Of a DNA stretch of 64,000 nt, positions 35,466 through 43,304 are shown piece by piece (position 1 is the first letter of the stretch; every line of letters starts with the position of its first letter). Where the stretch lies: assembly GCA_050117475.1 (NCBI GenBank), contig JASFMR010000002.1, forward strand, positions 1 to 64,000, written 5' to 3'. The notes below the pieces were generated by a model that made no database searches, was not told the origin of the DNA, and saw only the letters and a list, made by a program, of their open reading frames with translations. This stretch comes from Fodinibius sp050117475. GTDB lineage: Bacteria > Bacteroidota > Rhodothermia > Balneolales > Balneolaceae. A program made the translations under genes and the position numbers.

Positions 35466-36716
35466 TTAAAATTCGAAGCCAATTCCGGCCGAAAAAGTGT
35501 TTTCGATATTGTTATTGGATAGCCCGAGCCAGCGATGGGTGTATTGGGCTTTAAATACAATTTCATCGATTGGCTTGTAGTTAAGTCCCCCTGTAATTGC
35601 CCGGCGCTCCCAGCGGGGATTGTCGCTGATAATCCCTTTAACGACCTGGAACATAGAGTCGTAAAATTCATAGCGTCCGAAAACGTCGAGCCGGTCGGGA
35701 ATTCCCAACAACTGCGAAGTGTCGTAGGCAAGTTCACCGTAATAGGAAAGGGCAGCTGATCCCACGGGGGTTCGTTTTACGTTTAGGTTGTTGGATAGAT
35801 TACGATTCGCATCAGATACCAGATCGGCATTTTGCAGGTGCCCGTATAATCCCATTGCCCGAAATGTGATAGGGCCTTCCTCTATGTTTAAATGGCCGTC
35901 AATGATAGAGACGTAAGCATCGGCATCCATATCCGGTTTAGGACGATTATCAGCCGAGTTTCCCAAATATCCTGATAAACCAATTTCCCAATCCTCTTTG
36001 AGTTCGTAATCCAGGCGCAGTGCCAGGGCCATATTCTCGGCGTTGATCGTCTCGAACTTGCCCTGCATCCCACGCATCACCCAGTTGGCTGAGCTGAACT
36101 CAGTGGCGTCCAGCCCATTTACGAGAGAGAGCGAATAGGAGAATTGTTGCTCAGTGCCAATTTTACCAAAGACCTGGAGTCCCGTTTCATACCAGTTCGT
36201 CGGAATAATTTCAGCCATTGCCGGAGATTTGAGGGTAGTAAAATATTCGGTCGGTTCATCTTCGACGGAGACGATCCCAAACGGAATCTTGAATTTCCCA
36301 AATCTGAAGTTAAGACTTGTCTTGGGTGAATAGACGATATGCAGCTGTTCCACATTAACTTCACCGCCGGATTCCACTTCCGTTTCGAATTCCCCGAACT
36401 CTTCAAAGCGGTCATACTCCTTGGTGATGCCTGTTCCCCCGTGTTCGAATTCAATTTCCCCTTTCAGTTGAAACTGGGCGTTGAAGACGTATCCCGGGTA
36501 TAGGACGAAACGTTCAACGTCAATGGCATCTCGACGCGTCGGATCCGTTTGCCAGTTGTAATTGAAATAGTTGATACTTCCATAGCCCTTAAGGCGAAAA
36601 TGTGCTAAAGAAAGGGGGGGATCGGTTTTCTCGTCCTCATGATCTTGAGCATGGGCCAAATTAGTAGAAGAGAGTAGCAGAATTATTGCAGCAGCCGTAG
36701 CATAGAATTTCATCAC
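35466..36716 (-). CDS. Outer-membrane porin (phosphate-selective porin O/P-like)
   Basis: The 416-residue protein has a signal peptide (cut near AHAQ) and a beta-barrel of alternating polar and aromatic strands ending with GIGFEF, a C-terminal aromatic typical of outer-membrane proteins. KTSLNFRFGKFKIPFGIVSV and EYFTTLKSPAMAEIIPTNWY, TGLQVFGKIG are features of the OprO/OprP-like porin family common in Bacteroidota. The name reflects homology and not proven phosphate selectivity. As the first gene of the porin-imelysin-cytochrome operon it may admit the metal or complex handled by the other two. It ends 32 bp before imelysin starts. Confidence 0.88.
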   Translation of the reverse strand: MMKFYATAAAIILLLSSTNLAHAQDHEDEKTDPPLSLAHFRLKGYGSINYFNYNWQTDPTRRDAIDVERFVLYPGYVFNAQFQLKGEIEFEHGGTGITKEYDRFEEFGEFETEVESGGEVNVEQLHIVYSPKTSLNFRFGKFKIPFGIVSVEDEPTEYFTTLKSPAMAEIIPTNWYETGLQVFGKIGTEQQFSYSLSLVNGLDATEFSSANWVMRGMQGKFETINAENMALALRLDYELKEDWEIGLSGYLGNSADNRPKPDMDADAYVSIIDGHLNIEEGPITFRAMGLYGHLQNADLVSDANRNLSNNLNVKRTPVGSAALSYYGELAYDTSQLLGIPDRLDVFGRYEFYDSMFQVVKGIISDNPRWERRAITGGLNYKPIDEIVFKAQYTHRWLGLSNNNIENTFSAGIGFEF

Positions 36717-36833
36717 AACCCTTATTTATATTAATTCTAAATAGTGGCCGGTGAAATTACATTCTTATTTAGATTAAATCAAAATTAAAATCAATAAAAT
36801 TTTACTCCCTGAAATAATGGATCAAATGGAAGG

Positions 36834-37466
36834 TCAGGAGGCCTTTTTGGCTTTTATCAAAAACAATTTCCAGTAATTAAAATACCATTTTTTTCGGCAA
36901 ATAATTTCGAAACCGGCATTTTGGAGTAGGTGAACGGTTTCTTTTAGTGAACGGGTATTGATAATTTCTTCCCGGACTTTAAGCTTTATATACCAATTTA
37001 TCGGCCGGAACCATCCGCTGTTATCCCAATCAAGGATTATAAGCTGTCCGTCAGGTTCAAGTAATGTTTCCAAGTGATTGATCGTCCCGGCCTGATTTGG
37101 ATAGTTATGAAATGCACTGGTGCAAAATATTTTGTTGAAAGATTGTGGTTCCAAATCAATTGCGTCTGCCCAATGTTCCGTGAACGTTATCCGGGGATTT
37201 CCCTTAAACCGGCGCCGGGCTTTTTCAAGCATTTTGTGGGAGGGGTCGTTTAGAACAATCTTTTTGTAAGGAAAACCCGTGTCGATATATCGTTTTGCAA
37301 GTAACCCCGTACCGGCACTTACGTCCAGAATGGTATCTCCCGGATCTGCATCTACCACTGATAGTACTTTTTCATGCGTATTTGCTAAATACTCAGCCCA
37401 ACGCTTCTCATAATCGTCAGCGACGGCATTAATTCGTTGTACGGTGGAATGGATTTTTTCTTGCAT
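36834..37466 (-). CDS. Class I SAM-dependent methyltransferase
   Basis: The 210-residue protein has the SAM-binding loop ILDVSAGTGLLAKRYIDTG (about 47-66), a VLNDPSHKMLEKARRRF-like second strand, and ILDWDNSGWFRPIN later. It resembles UbiE-like small-molecule methyltransferases. The substrate cannot be read from sequence. It stands alone, 117 bp upstream of the porin operon start on the same strand, and 278 bp from the divergent phosphatase gene. Confidence 0.85.
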   Translation of the reverse strand: MQEKIHSTVQRINAVADDYEKRWAEYLANTHEKVLSVVDADPGDTILDVSAGTGLLAKRYIDTGFPYKKIVLNDPSHKMLEKARRRFKGNPRITFTEHWADAIDLEPQSFNKIFCTSAFHNYPNQAGTINHLETLLEPDGQLIILDWDNSGWFRPINWYIKLKVREEIINTRSLKETVHLLQNAGFEIICRKKWYFNYWKLFLIKAKKAS

Positions 37467-37744
37467 AAGAGCTTCGATTGAGCTACCAATAAGGATTTAT
37501 TAAATAATAGATAAATCAGGCCTGTACGAACAAGGAAAAAGCGAAACGCAGCGCTTCTTTTATTACCGAACGGTATATAGTGAAATATATGCGAAAAGCG
37601 GTGAACGAAATAATAAAGCCGATCTCTGAACACGAGAATTTACCTAAAGGTAATTATGCAATTCAAAGTAAGAACCCTATTTTGATACAAAATAGTCCGA
37701 TTTTATTACGTATATAAAAAAATAACCCCCAAAAAAATTATTTT

Positions 37745-39403
37745 ATGGCTGGAATCTGGAAAAAAGGAGTGTTGTTAATTACGTTTTTATCGTTGGCAAC
37801 GATTGTACGAGCACAAGAAAATCCAACAAACCAAGAAACCTCTCTTAATGATGGGGGGCCCAGATTGGTGGTAGGTATTGTGGTAGACCAAATGCGCTAT
37901 GATTATTTGCCAATGTATTGGACTAAATTTGGCGAAGGTGGGTTCAAGCGTTTGATTAATCAGGGTTATAGCTTTGCCAATAATCATTATAACTACTTTC
38001 CCACATATACAGGGCCCGGACATGCTGCTATCTATACGGGAGCAACGCCATCAGTTAATGGGATTGTAGGTAATGATTGGTATGATCGTTCCATTAACCG
38101 GAATATATATGTGGTGTCAGATTCCGCAGTAGCGCCGGTTGGTACGGAACTGGATGCCGGGAAAATGTCACCCGCCAACTTGTGGAGCACAACGGTTACC
38201 GATCAGCTAAAATTGGCTAAGCCTGATAGTAAGGTGATTGCAGTTTCGATTAAAGATCGTGCTGCTATCCTGCCCGGTGGACATTTGGCGGATGGCGCCT
38301 ATTGGTATGAAGGGAATTCCGGTAATTTTGTAACCAGTTCCTGGTACAGAGATCGCCTGCCGGAATGGGTTCAGAAATTCAACCAAGAGGGGCTGGCTCG
38401 GAAGCTAAGCAGCAGGACATGGGAACTATTGTTGCCAATTGATCAATACACGGAAAGCAATTCTGATGATACGCCGTACGAGGGGGCATTTGAAAAAGAA
38501 GAGGCGCCTGTATTTCCTCATAAACTGGGAGATTATGCAACCGACTCATACAATATCGTGAAATCCTCTCCATATGGTAATACACTGCTCGAGGAATTTG
38601 CCAAAAAGGCAATTGATGGTGAGAATCTCGGTAAAGATGATATTACTGATTTTCTGGCAGTCAGCTTTTCCTCTACCGATTATGTCGGACACCAATTTGG
38701 GCCACATTCTATTGAGCTTGAAGATACCTACCTGCGTTTGGATCGGGACCTTGCTGATCTATTCGATTATCTCGATAAAAAAGTAGGTAAAGGTAACTAC
38801 CTGGTAATGCTAACTGCCGATCATGGCGTGGTCGATGTACCGGCCGAGTTGATGGATAAGGGCTTGCCGGGCGGCTATTTTAACAGTGGCAAAGCGATTT
38901 CCGGCCTTTCTGATTATCTGAAGTCCGCCTATGGGGATGGCCAATGGATAGAAAGTTATATCAATCAACAGGTATACTTGAACAGGGAGCTGATTGAGCA
39001 ACACGATGTCTCTTTGGAAAAGATGCAGAAAGATGTGGCTGAATTTCTGCGTGGAATGGAAGGGGTACAGGCTACTAACACGGCAAATGATTTTGAGTAT
39101 AAAGATTATGTCGGCGGTCTGCAGGCAATGTATCAAAATGGCTTCCACTACGATCGCTCTGGGGATGTCTATATTCAATTGAAACCCGGTTGGCTGGACT
39201 CTTCTTATCACACCGGCACATCCCATGGCTCTCCCTACAATTATGACACACATGTGCCGCTGTTGTTTTATGGCTGGAATATCCCACATGGAAAAACATC
39301 CCAAAAGTCTGTGATTACCCAAGTGGCTCCTACTATTTCGGCGATGTTGAATATTGATTATCCAAGCGGATCAAAAGCTAAAGTCCTGGAGTTTGAGGAT
39401 TGA
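37745..39403 (+). CDS. Alkaline phosphatase-family protein, PafA-like
   Basis: The 552-residue protein has a signal peptide (cut near VRAQ) and the alkaline phosphatase superfamily core. RLVVGIVVDQMRYDYL contains the first metal-binding Asp, and NYFPTYTGPGHAAIYTGATP holds the threonine nucleophile (Thr87 or Thr89) in the motif of PafA-type single-Thr phosphatases. LDRDLADLFDYLD and LTADHGVVDVP complete the metal site, with GTSHGSPYNYDTHVPLLFYG at the C-terminus. It should release phosphate from esters in the periplasm or on the surface. Nucleotide pyrophosphatase activity is a possible alternative. Its end overlaps the convergent methyltransferase by 26 bp. Confidence 0.92.
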   Translation: MAGIWKKGVLLITFLSLATIVRAQENPTNQETSLNDGGPRLVVGIVVDQMRYDYLPMYWTKFGEGGFKRLINQGYSFANNHYNYFPTYTGPGHAAIYTGATPSVNGIVGNDWYDRSINRNIYVVSDSAVAPVGTELDAGKMSPANLWSTTVTDQLKLAKPDSKVIAVSIKDRAAILPGGHLADGAYWYEGNSGNFVTSSWYRDRLPEWVQKFNQEGLARKLSSRTWELLLPIDQYTESNSDDTPYEGAFEKEEAPVFPHKLGDYATDSYNIVKSSPYGNTLLEEFAKKAIDGENLGKDDITDFLAVSFSSTDYVGHQFGPHSIELEDTYLRLDRDLADLFDYLDKKVGKGNYLVMLTADHGVVDVPAELMDKGLPGGYFNSGKAISGLSDYLKSAYGDGQWIESYINQQVYLNRELIEQHDVSLEKMQKDVAEFLRGMEGVQATNTANDFEYKDYVGGLQAMYQNGFHYDRSGDVYIQLKPGWLDSSYHTGTSHGSPYNYDTHVPLLFYGWNIPHGKTSQKSVITQVAPTISAMLNIDYPSGSKAKVLEFED

Positions 39404-40028
39404 AAAACGAATGTCCCTTTTGGGCTACAGCCAGAAAAATTGGGAATGTATTTACTGAACCTTTGGTTTTTTTCTCCATGTGGTAGGCCGTGGCAAATGA
39501 AATGTCCGAAAAACCGATCTGCGTCATCATTTTTGATAGCTTCTTTCGGTCAAACCCACGGTGGACGTTGGTAACTTCTTTGCCGTGAAATGATCCGTCT
39601 TCCTTATCCAGGTCAGCAATGCACAGGTAACCCCCGGGAGACAGCATGGAGTGAAAAGATTTAAGAATGACTTCTGTATCCGGGATATGGTGCAAGGTCA
39701 TTTGAGTAAACACAAGATCATACCGTTCGTCAGGTATTTCGTCTTCCGTCAGATCCAGTTTGACCGGAGTGAGATTGGATATGTCGCTGCCCTCAATTTT
39801 CTCTTTGAGGACATCAAGCATCCCATCCGAGCTATCAGCCATGGTAATGGATCCAACATCCGGTTGTAGTTCAAAGCTTAACAAACCGGTTCCACAGCCA
39901 TATTCAAAAGCTTTCATCTTGGGTGACAAAGAGATTTTGTCTCGTATAGCTTTAGCGATAGCACGGGAACGTTCAATGTGAACCGGATTCTCGTCCCATT
40001 CGGCAGCTTTTTCGTCAAACTTATTCAA
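39378..40028 (-). CDS. Class I SAM-dependent methyltransferase
   Basis: The 216-residue protein starts MNKFDEKAAEWDENPVHIER and has FEYGCGTGLLSFELQ (about 41-55), a SAM-binding loop, then ITMADSSDGML and VFTQMTLHHIPDTEVILKSF, FHSMLSPGGYLCIADLDKED. It is a UbiE/Methyltransf_11-like enzyme with a small unknown substrate. It is convergent with the phosphatase gene, and their 3' ends overlap by 26 bp. Confidence 0.88.
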   Translation of the reverse strand: MNKFDEKAAEWDENPVHIERSRAIAKAIRDKISLSPKMKAFEYGCGTGLLSFELQPDVGSITMADSSDGMLDVLKEKIEGSDISNLTPVKLDLTEDEIPDERYDLVFTQMTLHHIPDTEVILKSFHSMLSPGGYLCIADLDKEDGSFHGKEVTNVHRGFDRKKLSKMMTQIGFSDISFATAYHMEKKTKGSVNTFPIFLAVAQKGHSFFNPQTPGL

Positions 40029-40227
40029 CAGTATCCCCTTGTTGGTATTTTAAAAATGCTTTGTTCAAAAATAAATCAAACAAGTGAAAACTTAAGCTTT
40101 TTTTGAAAACATTTTCTTGAATCCCAAAATTCATCCTAAATAACTGGGTTAGCTGATTGTGATTTGCCCGTGGCCGAATCCTTTTAGAAACATTCATTTG
40201 TTAGTGAATCCAAGTAAACAAAACCGG

Positions 40228-40590
40228 CTAAGTGTTTCCCGGGTTTTTAGAAGCCCCGTAAAATTTAACATTTACTTTCTCATAAGTAATCAGCCCGCCG
40301 CCGTTTGCTTTTTTGAAAAGGTCATCCAATTTATTCATAAAATTGGTGATTTTTTCTTCTCTGTCTACGATCTCGATTATCATAGGCATATCTTCGGAAA
40401 GAGCCACCAATTTGGATTTGTGGACGATACTGTTGGCTCCAAAGGACATTACGCCTTTAGTAACGGTTGCACCAGCCAATCCTTCTTTCTTTGCAGCATA
40501 TACTATTTGTTCATAGAGGGGCTCATGATTTAATTGGTCATATTCTCCTACAAAAATCCGAAGCAGTAAAGTTGTAGCTTCATCAGTCAT
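40228..40590 (-). CDS. DUF190 (PII-like) protein linked to CrcB
   Basis: The 120-residue protein matches DUF190: LLRIFVGEYDQLNHEPLYEQ, IVYAAKKEGLAGATVTKGVM, SFGANSIVHKSKLVALSEDM and PMIIEIVDREEKI. The fold is PII-like, and the family is often encoded with crcB. It starts 4 bp after the crcB stop, so it is under the same fluoride riboswitch and probably acts in the fluoride response. The biochemical role is unknown. Confidence 0.92.
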   Translation of the reverse strand: MTDEATTLLLRIFVGEYDQLNHEPLYEQIVYAAKKEGLAGATVTKGVMSFGANSIVHKSKLVALSEDMPMIIEIVDREEKITNFMNKLDDLFKKANGGGLITYEKVNVKFYGASKNPGNT

Positions 40591-40594
40591 AATC

Positions 40595-40969
40595 TTAAAG
40601 CATTTTTATGAGAGTTAAGCCGATCCAAACGGCAATCAATCCTGCAAGAAGGCTACCAAAGGAATATAGAAAGGCATACCAAAGTTGTCCATCCTGCATA
40701 AGGCTGAGAAATTCATACGAAAAAGAAGAGAAGGTGGTAAATCCTCCACAGAAGCCGGTAGCTAATAATAATCTTGCTTCTCCGGATGCCAGGTTTTTTA
40801 TTGATAGGCCGTAAATGAGACCGATGATCATACATCCGAAAACATTGACTCCGAATGTTCCAAATGGAAAAGAGGACAACCAGTTTGACTCAATATACCG
40901 AGAAAGCAAGTAGCGAAGCGTGCTCCCGGCAAACCCTCCACCTCCCACAAGAATTAATGTTTTAATCAT
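40595..40969 (-). CDS. crcB: Fluoride efflux channel CrcB/Fluc
   Basis: I start at ATG 40969 (124 residues, MIKTLILVGGGGFAGSTLRY). An upstream in-frame TTG at 40987 lies in the riboswitch expression platform and is unlikely; AGGG at 40978-40981 is spaced 8 bases from the ATG. The protein has four membrane spans and the Fluc signatures FPFGTFGVNVFGCMIIGL and LLLATGFCGGFTTFSSFSYE. It dimerises into a fluoride channel in the inner membrane that lets F- leave the cell. The fluoride riboswitch just upstream and the DUF190 gene just downstream confirm the assignment. Confidence 0.96.
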   Translation of the reverse strand: MIKTLILVGGGGFAGSTLRYLLSRYIESNWLSSFPFGTFGVNVFGCMIIGLIYGLSIKNLASGEARLLLATGFCGGFTTFSSFSYEFLSLMQDGQLWYAFLYSFGSLLAGLIAVWIGLTLIKML

Positions 40970-41019
40970 ATTGGTAACCCTGCTCAATTAAGGATTAAGC
41001 ATTATAATGTTCATGTTGT

Positions 41020-41076
41020 TGAGCAGGAGTCATCAACCCCGTTCTCGGAGTGGTTGAAGGTGAACCCCATCACCTA
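41020..41076 (-). promoter_or_regulatory. Fluoride riboswitch (crcB motif)
   Basis: Read on the minus strand, GGTGATGGGGTTCACC is followed by CAACC/GGTTG arms and then GATGACTCC, the crcB-motif pattern. GGGGT can pair with ACTCC (41026-41030) as the pseudoknot, GGTGA with the TCACC of TTCACC as one stem, and CAACC with GGTTG as the other. It lies 50 bp before the crcB ATG. CCTGCTCA at the aptamer's 3' edge (41020-41027) can instead pair with TGAGCAGG at 40979-40986, which overlaps the crcB Shine-Dalgarno AGGG. Fluoride binding should thus free the ribosome-binding site; this switch mechanism is inferred. Confidence 0.92.
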
Positions 41077-41101
41077 AGCGCAGATAATAGTAAAAATTTT
41101 G

Positions 41102-41563
41102 TTAATTCTGAATTTTGACGGGAATCCTCACTGTTTTTGGGCCGGCATGCTGGAAATCAAGGGTCAGCTCCAGGGAGTCCCCCTCTGCCAAATCATTTTT
41201 TAGCTTCATCAGCATGATATGATACCCACCAGGCGCGATGTGGAGTTTGTCTCCGGAATCGATGATCAATTTTCCTACAGGCCGCATACCTGACTGGCCC
41301 GATTCAGTTTCATAGGATTCATGTAACTCCGCTTCTTGGGAGACGTTACTAGAAGCTCCGGTAAGTGTATCAATAGAGGCCGTTCCGTTGGTAACGGTCA
41401 TGTATGCTGCACTGTTTTGCCCTTCGGCTCCGGGCCTTGCCCATCCACCAGAGACCTCTATTTTACCGAGTACTACTTTACGGTTATTACCATTTTTATC
41501 TGATTTTGAATTGCATCCCCAAAAGATTAGCGATGTAAGAAATAAGGCAAATATTTTTTTCAT
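41102..41563 (-). CDS. Periplasmic copper chaperone PCu(A)C lipoprotein
   Basis: The 153-residue protein has a lipoprotein signal (LIFWGC, Cys17). The copper-binding residues of the family lie in the stretch from MRPVGKLIIDSGDKLHIAPG to GYHIMLM, which shows the His-Met spacing H(M)x10-Mx21-HxM. GAEGQNSAAYMTVTNG is the upstream family motif. It would hand Cu(I) to the CuA or CuB site of cytochrome oxidase, often with SCO. The SCO gene ends 15 bp upstream of it in the same direction. Confidence 0.92.
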   Translation of the reverse strand: MKKIFALFLTSLIFWGCNSKSDKNGNNRKVVLGKIEVSGGWARPGAEGQNSAAYMTVTNGTASIDTLTGASSNVSQEAELHESYETESGQSGMRPVGKLIIDSGDKLHIAPGGYHIMLMKLKNDLAEGDSLELTLDFQHAGPKTVRIPVKIQN

Positions 41564-41578
41564 AATGTAATTAGTTTA

Positions 41579-42163
41579 CTAACGAATTTTTTTAATGTCT
41601 TCTATTACGTTTTCAGGGGGTACCACACTAGCGGGATATTGAAATCGAACGCGCCCCTTCCGGTCAACGAGGTATAATCGGTTGGTATGCCTCATAAAGT
41701 AATTACCGGAAGTGGAATCCATAGAATCGGCGTAGGTTTTTTCGGCTACAATATCCAGTCGGCCGAGCACGGAATTGATGTTGGTGGAATCCCCGGTAAG
41801 TAATGAAAATTGGTTATTTAGCCCATATAGTCCTTTATATTTTCGGAGCACCGAGGGCGTGTCTCTTTTGGGGTCGAAGGATATTTCTACAAAATGTATT
41901 CCTGAAGTATCCTGGAGTTGGTTTTGAATATTACTCAGATTTGCGGTTATTAACGGGCAGACATCGGGACAATGGGTATATATAAAAGAAACAGCTACAA
42001 CATCCCCATTAAAATCCGATGGAAAGTCGACTGCTGCACTATCACTGTCTATCAATTGGAACGTATCCCCGCTCAGGTCTTTAATAACGTTAGGGTTGTC
42101 GCATGACTGTAGAAAAATGAAGAATGCCAGGGTAATGAAAAGTGATCGAAAAGTTGGGGTCAT
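41579..42163 (-). CDS. SCO1/SenC-family copper-dependent assembly lipoprotein
   Basis: The 194-residue protein has a lipoprotein signal (LQSC, Cys21) and a thioredoxin-like fold. CPDVC at 65-69 and His159 in MRHTNRLYLVD are the CxxxC plus His copper site of SCO proteins; ISFDPKRDTPSVLRKYKG is a conserved segment. SCO helps assemble the CuA centre of cytochrome oxidase or handles disulfides in the periplasm. Its ATG overlaps the TGA of the CDF gene by 4 bp and PCuAC follows, so they form a copper-delivery unit. Confidence 0.94.
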   Translation of the reverse strand: MTPTFRSLFITLAFFIFLQSCDNPNVIKDLSGDTFQLIDSDSAAVDFPSDFNGDVVAVSFIYTHCPDVCPLITANLSNIQNQLQDTSGIHFVEISFDPKRDTPSVLRKYKGLYGLNNQFSLLTGDSTNINSVLGRLDIVAEKTYADSMDSTSGNYFMRHTNRLYLVDRKGRVRFQYPASVVPPENVIEDIKKIR

Positions 42164-43098
42164 TTTATCGTATGAATTTGGGTTTCATTGCAGGGACTTT
42201 TGGCATCTTCCTCACACGGCTGGAATTCAAATTCAAGCGTTGAGTGATGAATATCAAATTGAGTGGCCAGCAATTCTTTTAGTGATGCTTTTATGGTTTC
42301 CATCTGCTTGAGATTATCTTCATCAATCACAACATGGCTTTCCAGTAAAATATTGTGTTCATCCAGCCGCCATACATGCAGATGATGAATATCCATAACG
42401 CCTCGTACAGTCGACATAGCCTTTTGAATTGATGAGAGCTCGACATCAGCCGGCGTGCTTTCCATCAGAATATTTATCGTTTTACGCAGCATAAGGTAAC
42501 TTTGCCAGAGAATGTAACCCGCTATAACCAGTGTTAATATGGTATCAATAATATAAACCTGGTACCGTAATATCAGGATGCCCGCTAGGATAACCCCTAC
42601 CGAGGAAAGTGCATCTGATAAGATATGTATATAAGCGCTTTTGAGATTGATATTCTCTTTTGAACTTCGGTGCAGCAGGGCAGCCGTTATTACATTGCCG
42701 AGCAGACCGATAATGGCAACAACAAACATTACCAGGCCGTCTATAGGTTGGGGGTAATAAAACCGTTCGATACCCTCTTTAATAAGGAATAGTGCAATAA
42801 TGAAAAGGGTGATCAGGTTAATGAAAGCGCCGATAATTTCCGCTCGTTGGTAGCCGAATGTTTTATCACGGTCGGCTTCTTTTTTGGAAATTTTCTTAGC
42901 AGCCAGGCTGATCCCAAGGGATGCAGTGTCATTGAGGTTATGCAAGGCATCGGAAAGAAGGGATAAGCTTCCCGAAATAAGGCCACCGATAAACTCAGCC
43001 ACTGTAATGGTAAGGTTCAAAAAAATTGAGATCCAAAGTCGGCCTTCGGTTTGACCCTCGCCATGGTGATGATGTCCGTGATCGTGAGAATGGCCCAT
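42160..43098 (-). CDS. Cation diffusion facilitator (CDF) metal exporter
   Basis: The 312-residue inner-membrane protein starts with a His-rich tail, MGHSHDHGHHHHGEG, then six membrane spans. GSLSLLSDALHNLNDTASLG, with Asp and His, and AYIHILSDALSSVGVILAG are the metal-binding HxxxD-type helices II and V. The C-terminal domain (about 215-312) has HHLHVWRLDEHNILLESHVV. It resembles ZitB/CzcD and should export Zn2+ or a similar divalent cation in exchange for protons. Its end overlaps the SCO gene. A hairpin terminator separates it from the TonB-receptor gene upstream. Confidence 0.94.
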   Translation of the reverse strand: MGHSHDHGHHHHGEGQTEGRLWISIFLNLTITVAEFIGGLISGSLSLLSDALHNLNDTASLGISLAAKKISKKEADRDKTFGYQRAEIIGAFINLITLFIIALFLIKEGIERFYYPQPIDGLVMFVVAIIGLLGNVITAALLHRSSKENINLKSAYIHILSDALSSVGVILAGILILRYQVYIIDTILTLVIAGYILWQSYLMLRKTINILMESTPADVELSSIQKAMSTVRGVMDIHHLHVWRLDEHNILLESHVVIDEDNLKQMETIKASLKELLATQFDIHHSTLEFEFQPCEEDAKSPCNETQIHTIK

Positions 43099-43260
43099 TT
43101 TAAAACTTTGAAAGATGTTAATAATGATTGAAAAAAACGCGGAGGTTTTTTTCCAAATATGCTTGATAATAACAATGAAAAATTAAGTACCCGTGAATTT
43201 ACAAAGGTTTTAGTGATTTATCATTTTCAGGTGGCAAGAGGTATCAATAAGCCTTATCAA

Positions 43261-43295
43261 ATAAAAAACCTCCGGTTATTCGCCGGCCGGAGGTT
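43261..43295 (-). terminator. Rho-independent terminator after the TonB-receptor gene
   Basis: On the minus strand AACCTCCGG (43295-43287) pairs with CCGGAGGTT (43275-43267), followed by a run of T. It lies 10 bp after the receptor stop codon and before the CDF promoter region. Confidence 0.9.
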
Positions 43296-43304
43296 GGAAA
43301 TATT

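Noticed and set aside
37385..37633. 82-codon minus-strand frame before the methyltransferase gene
   Set aside because: It overlaps the start of the methyltransferase in another frame and has no recognisable family.
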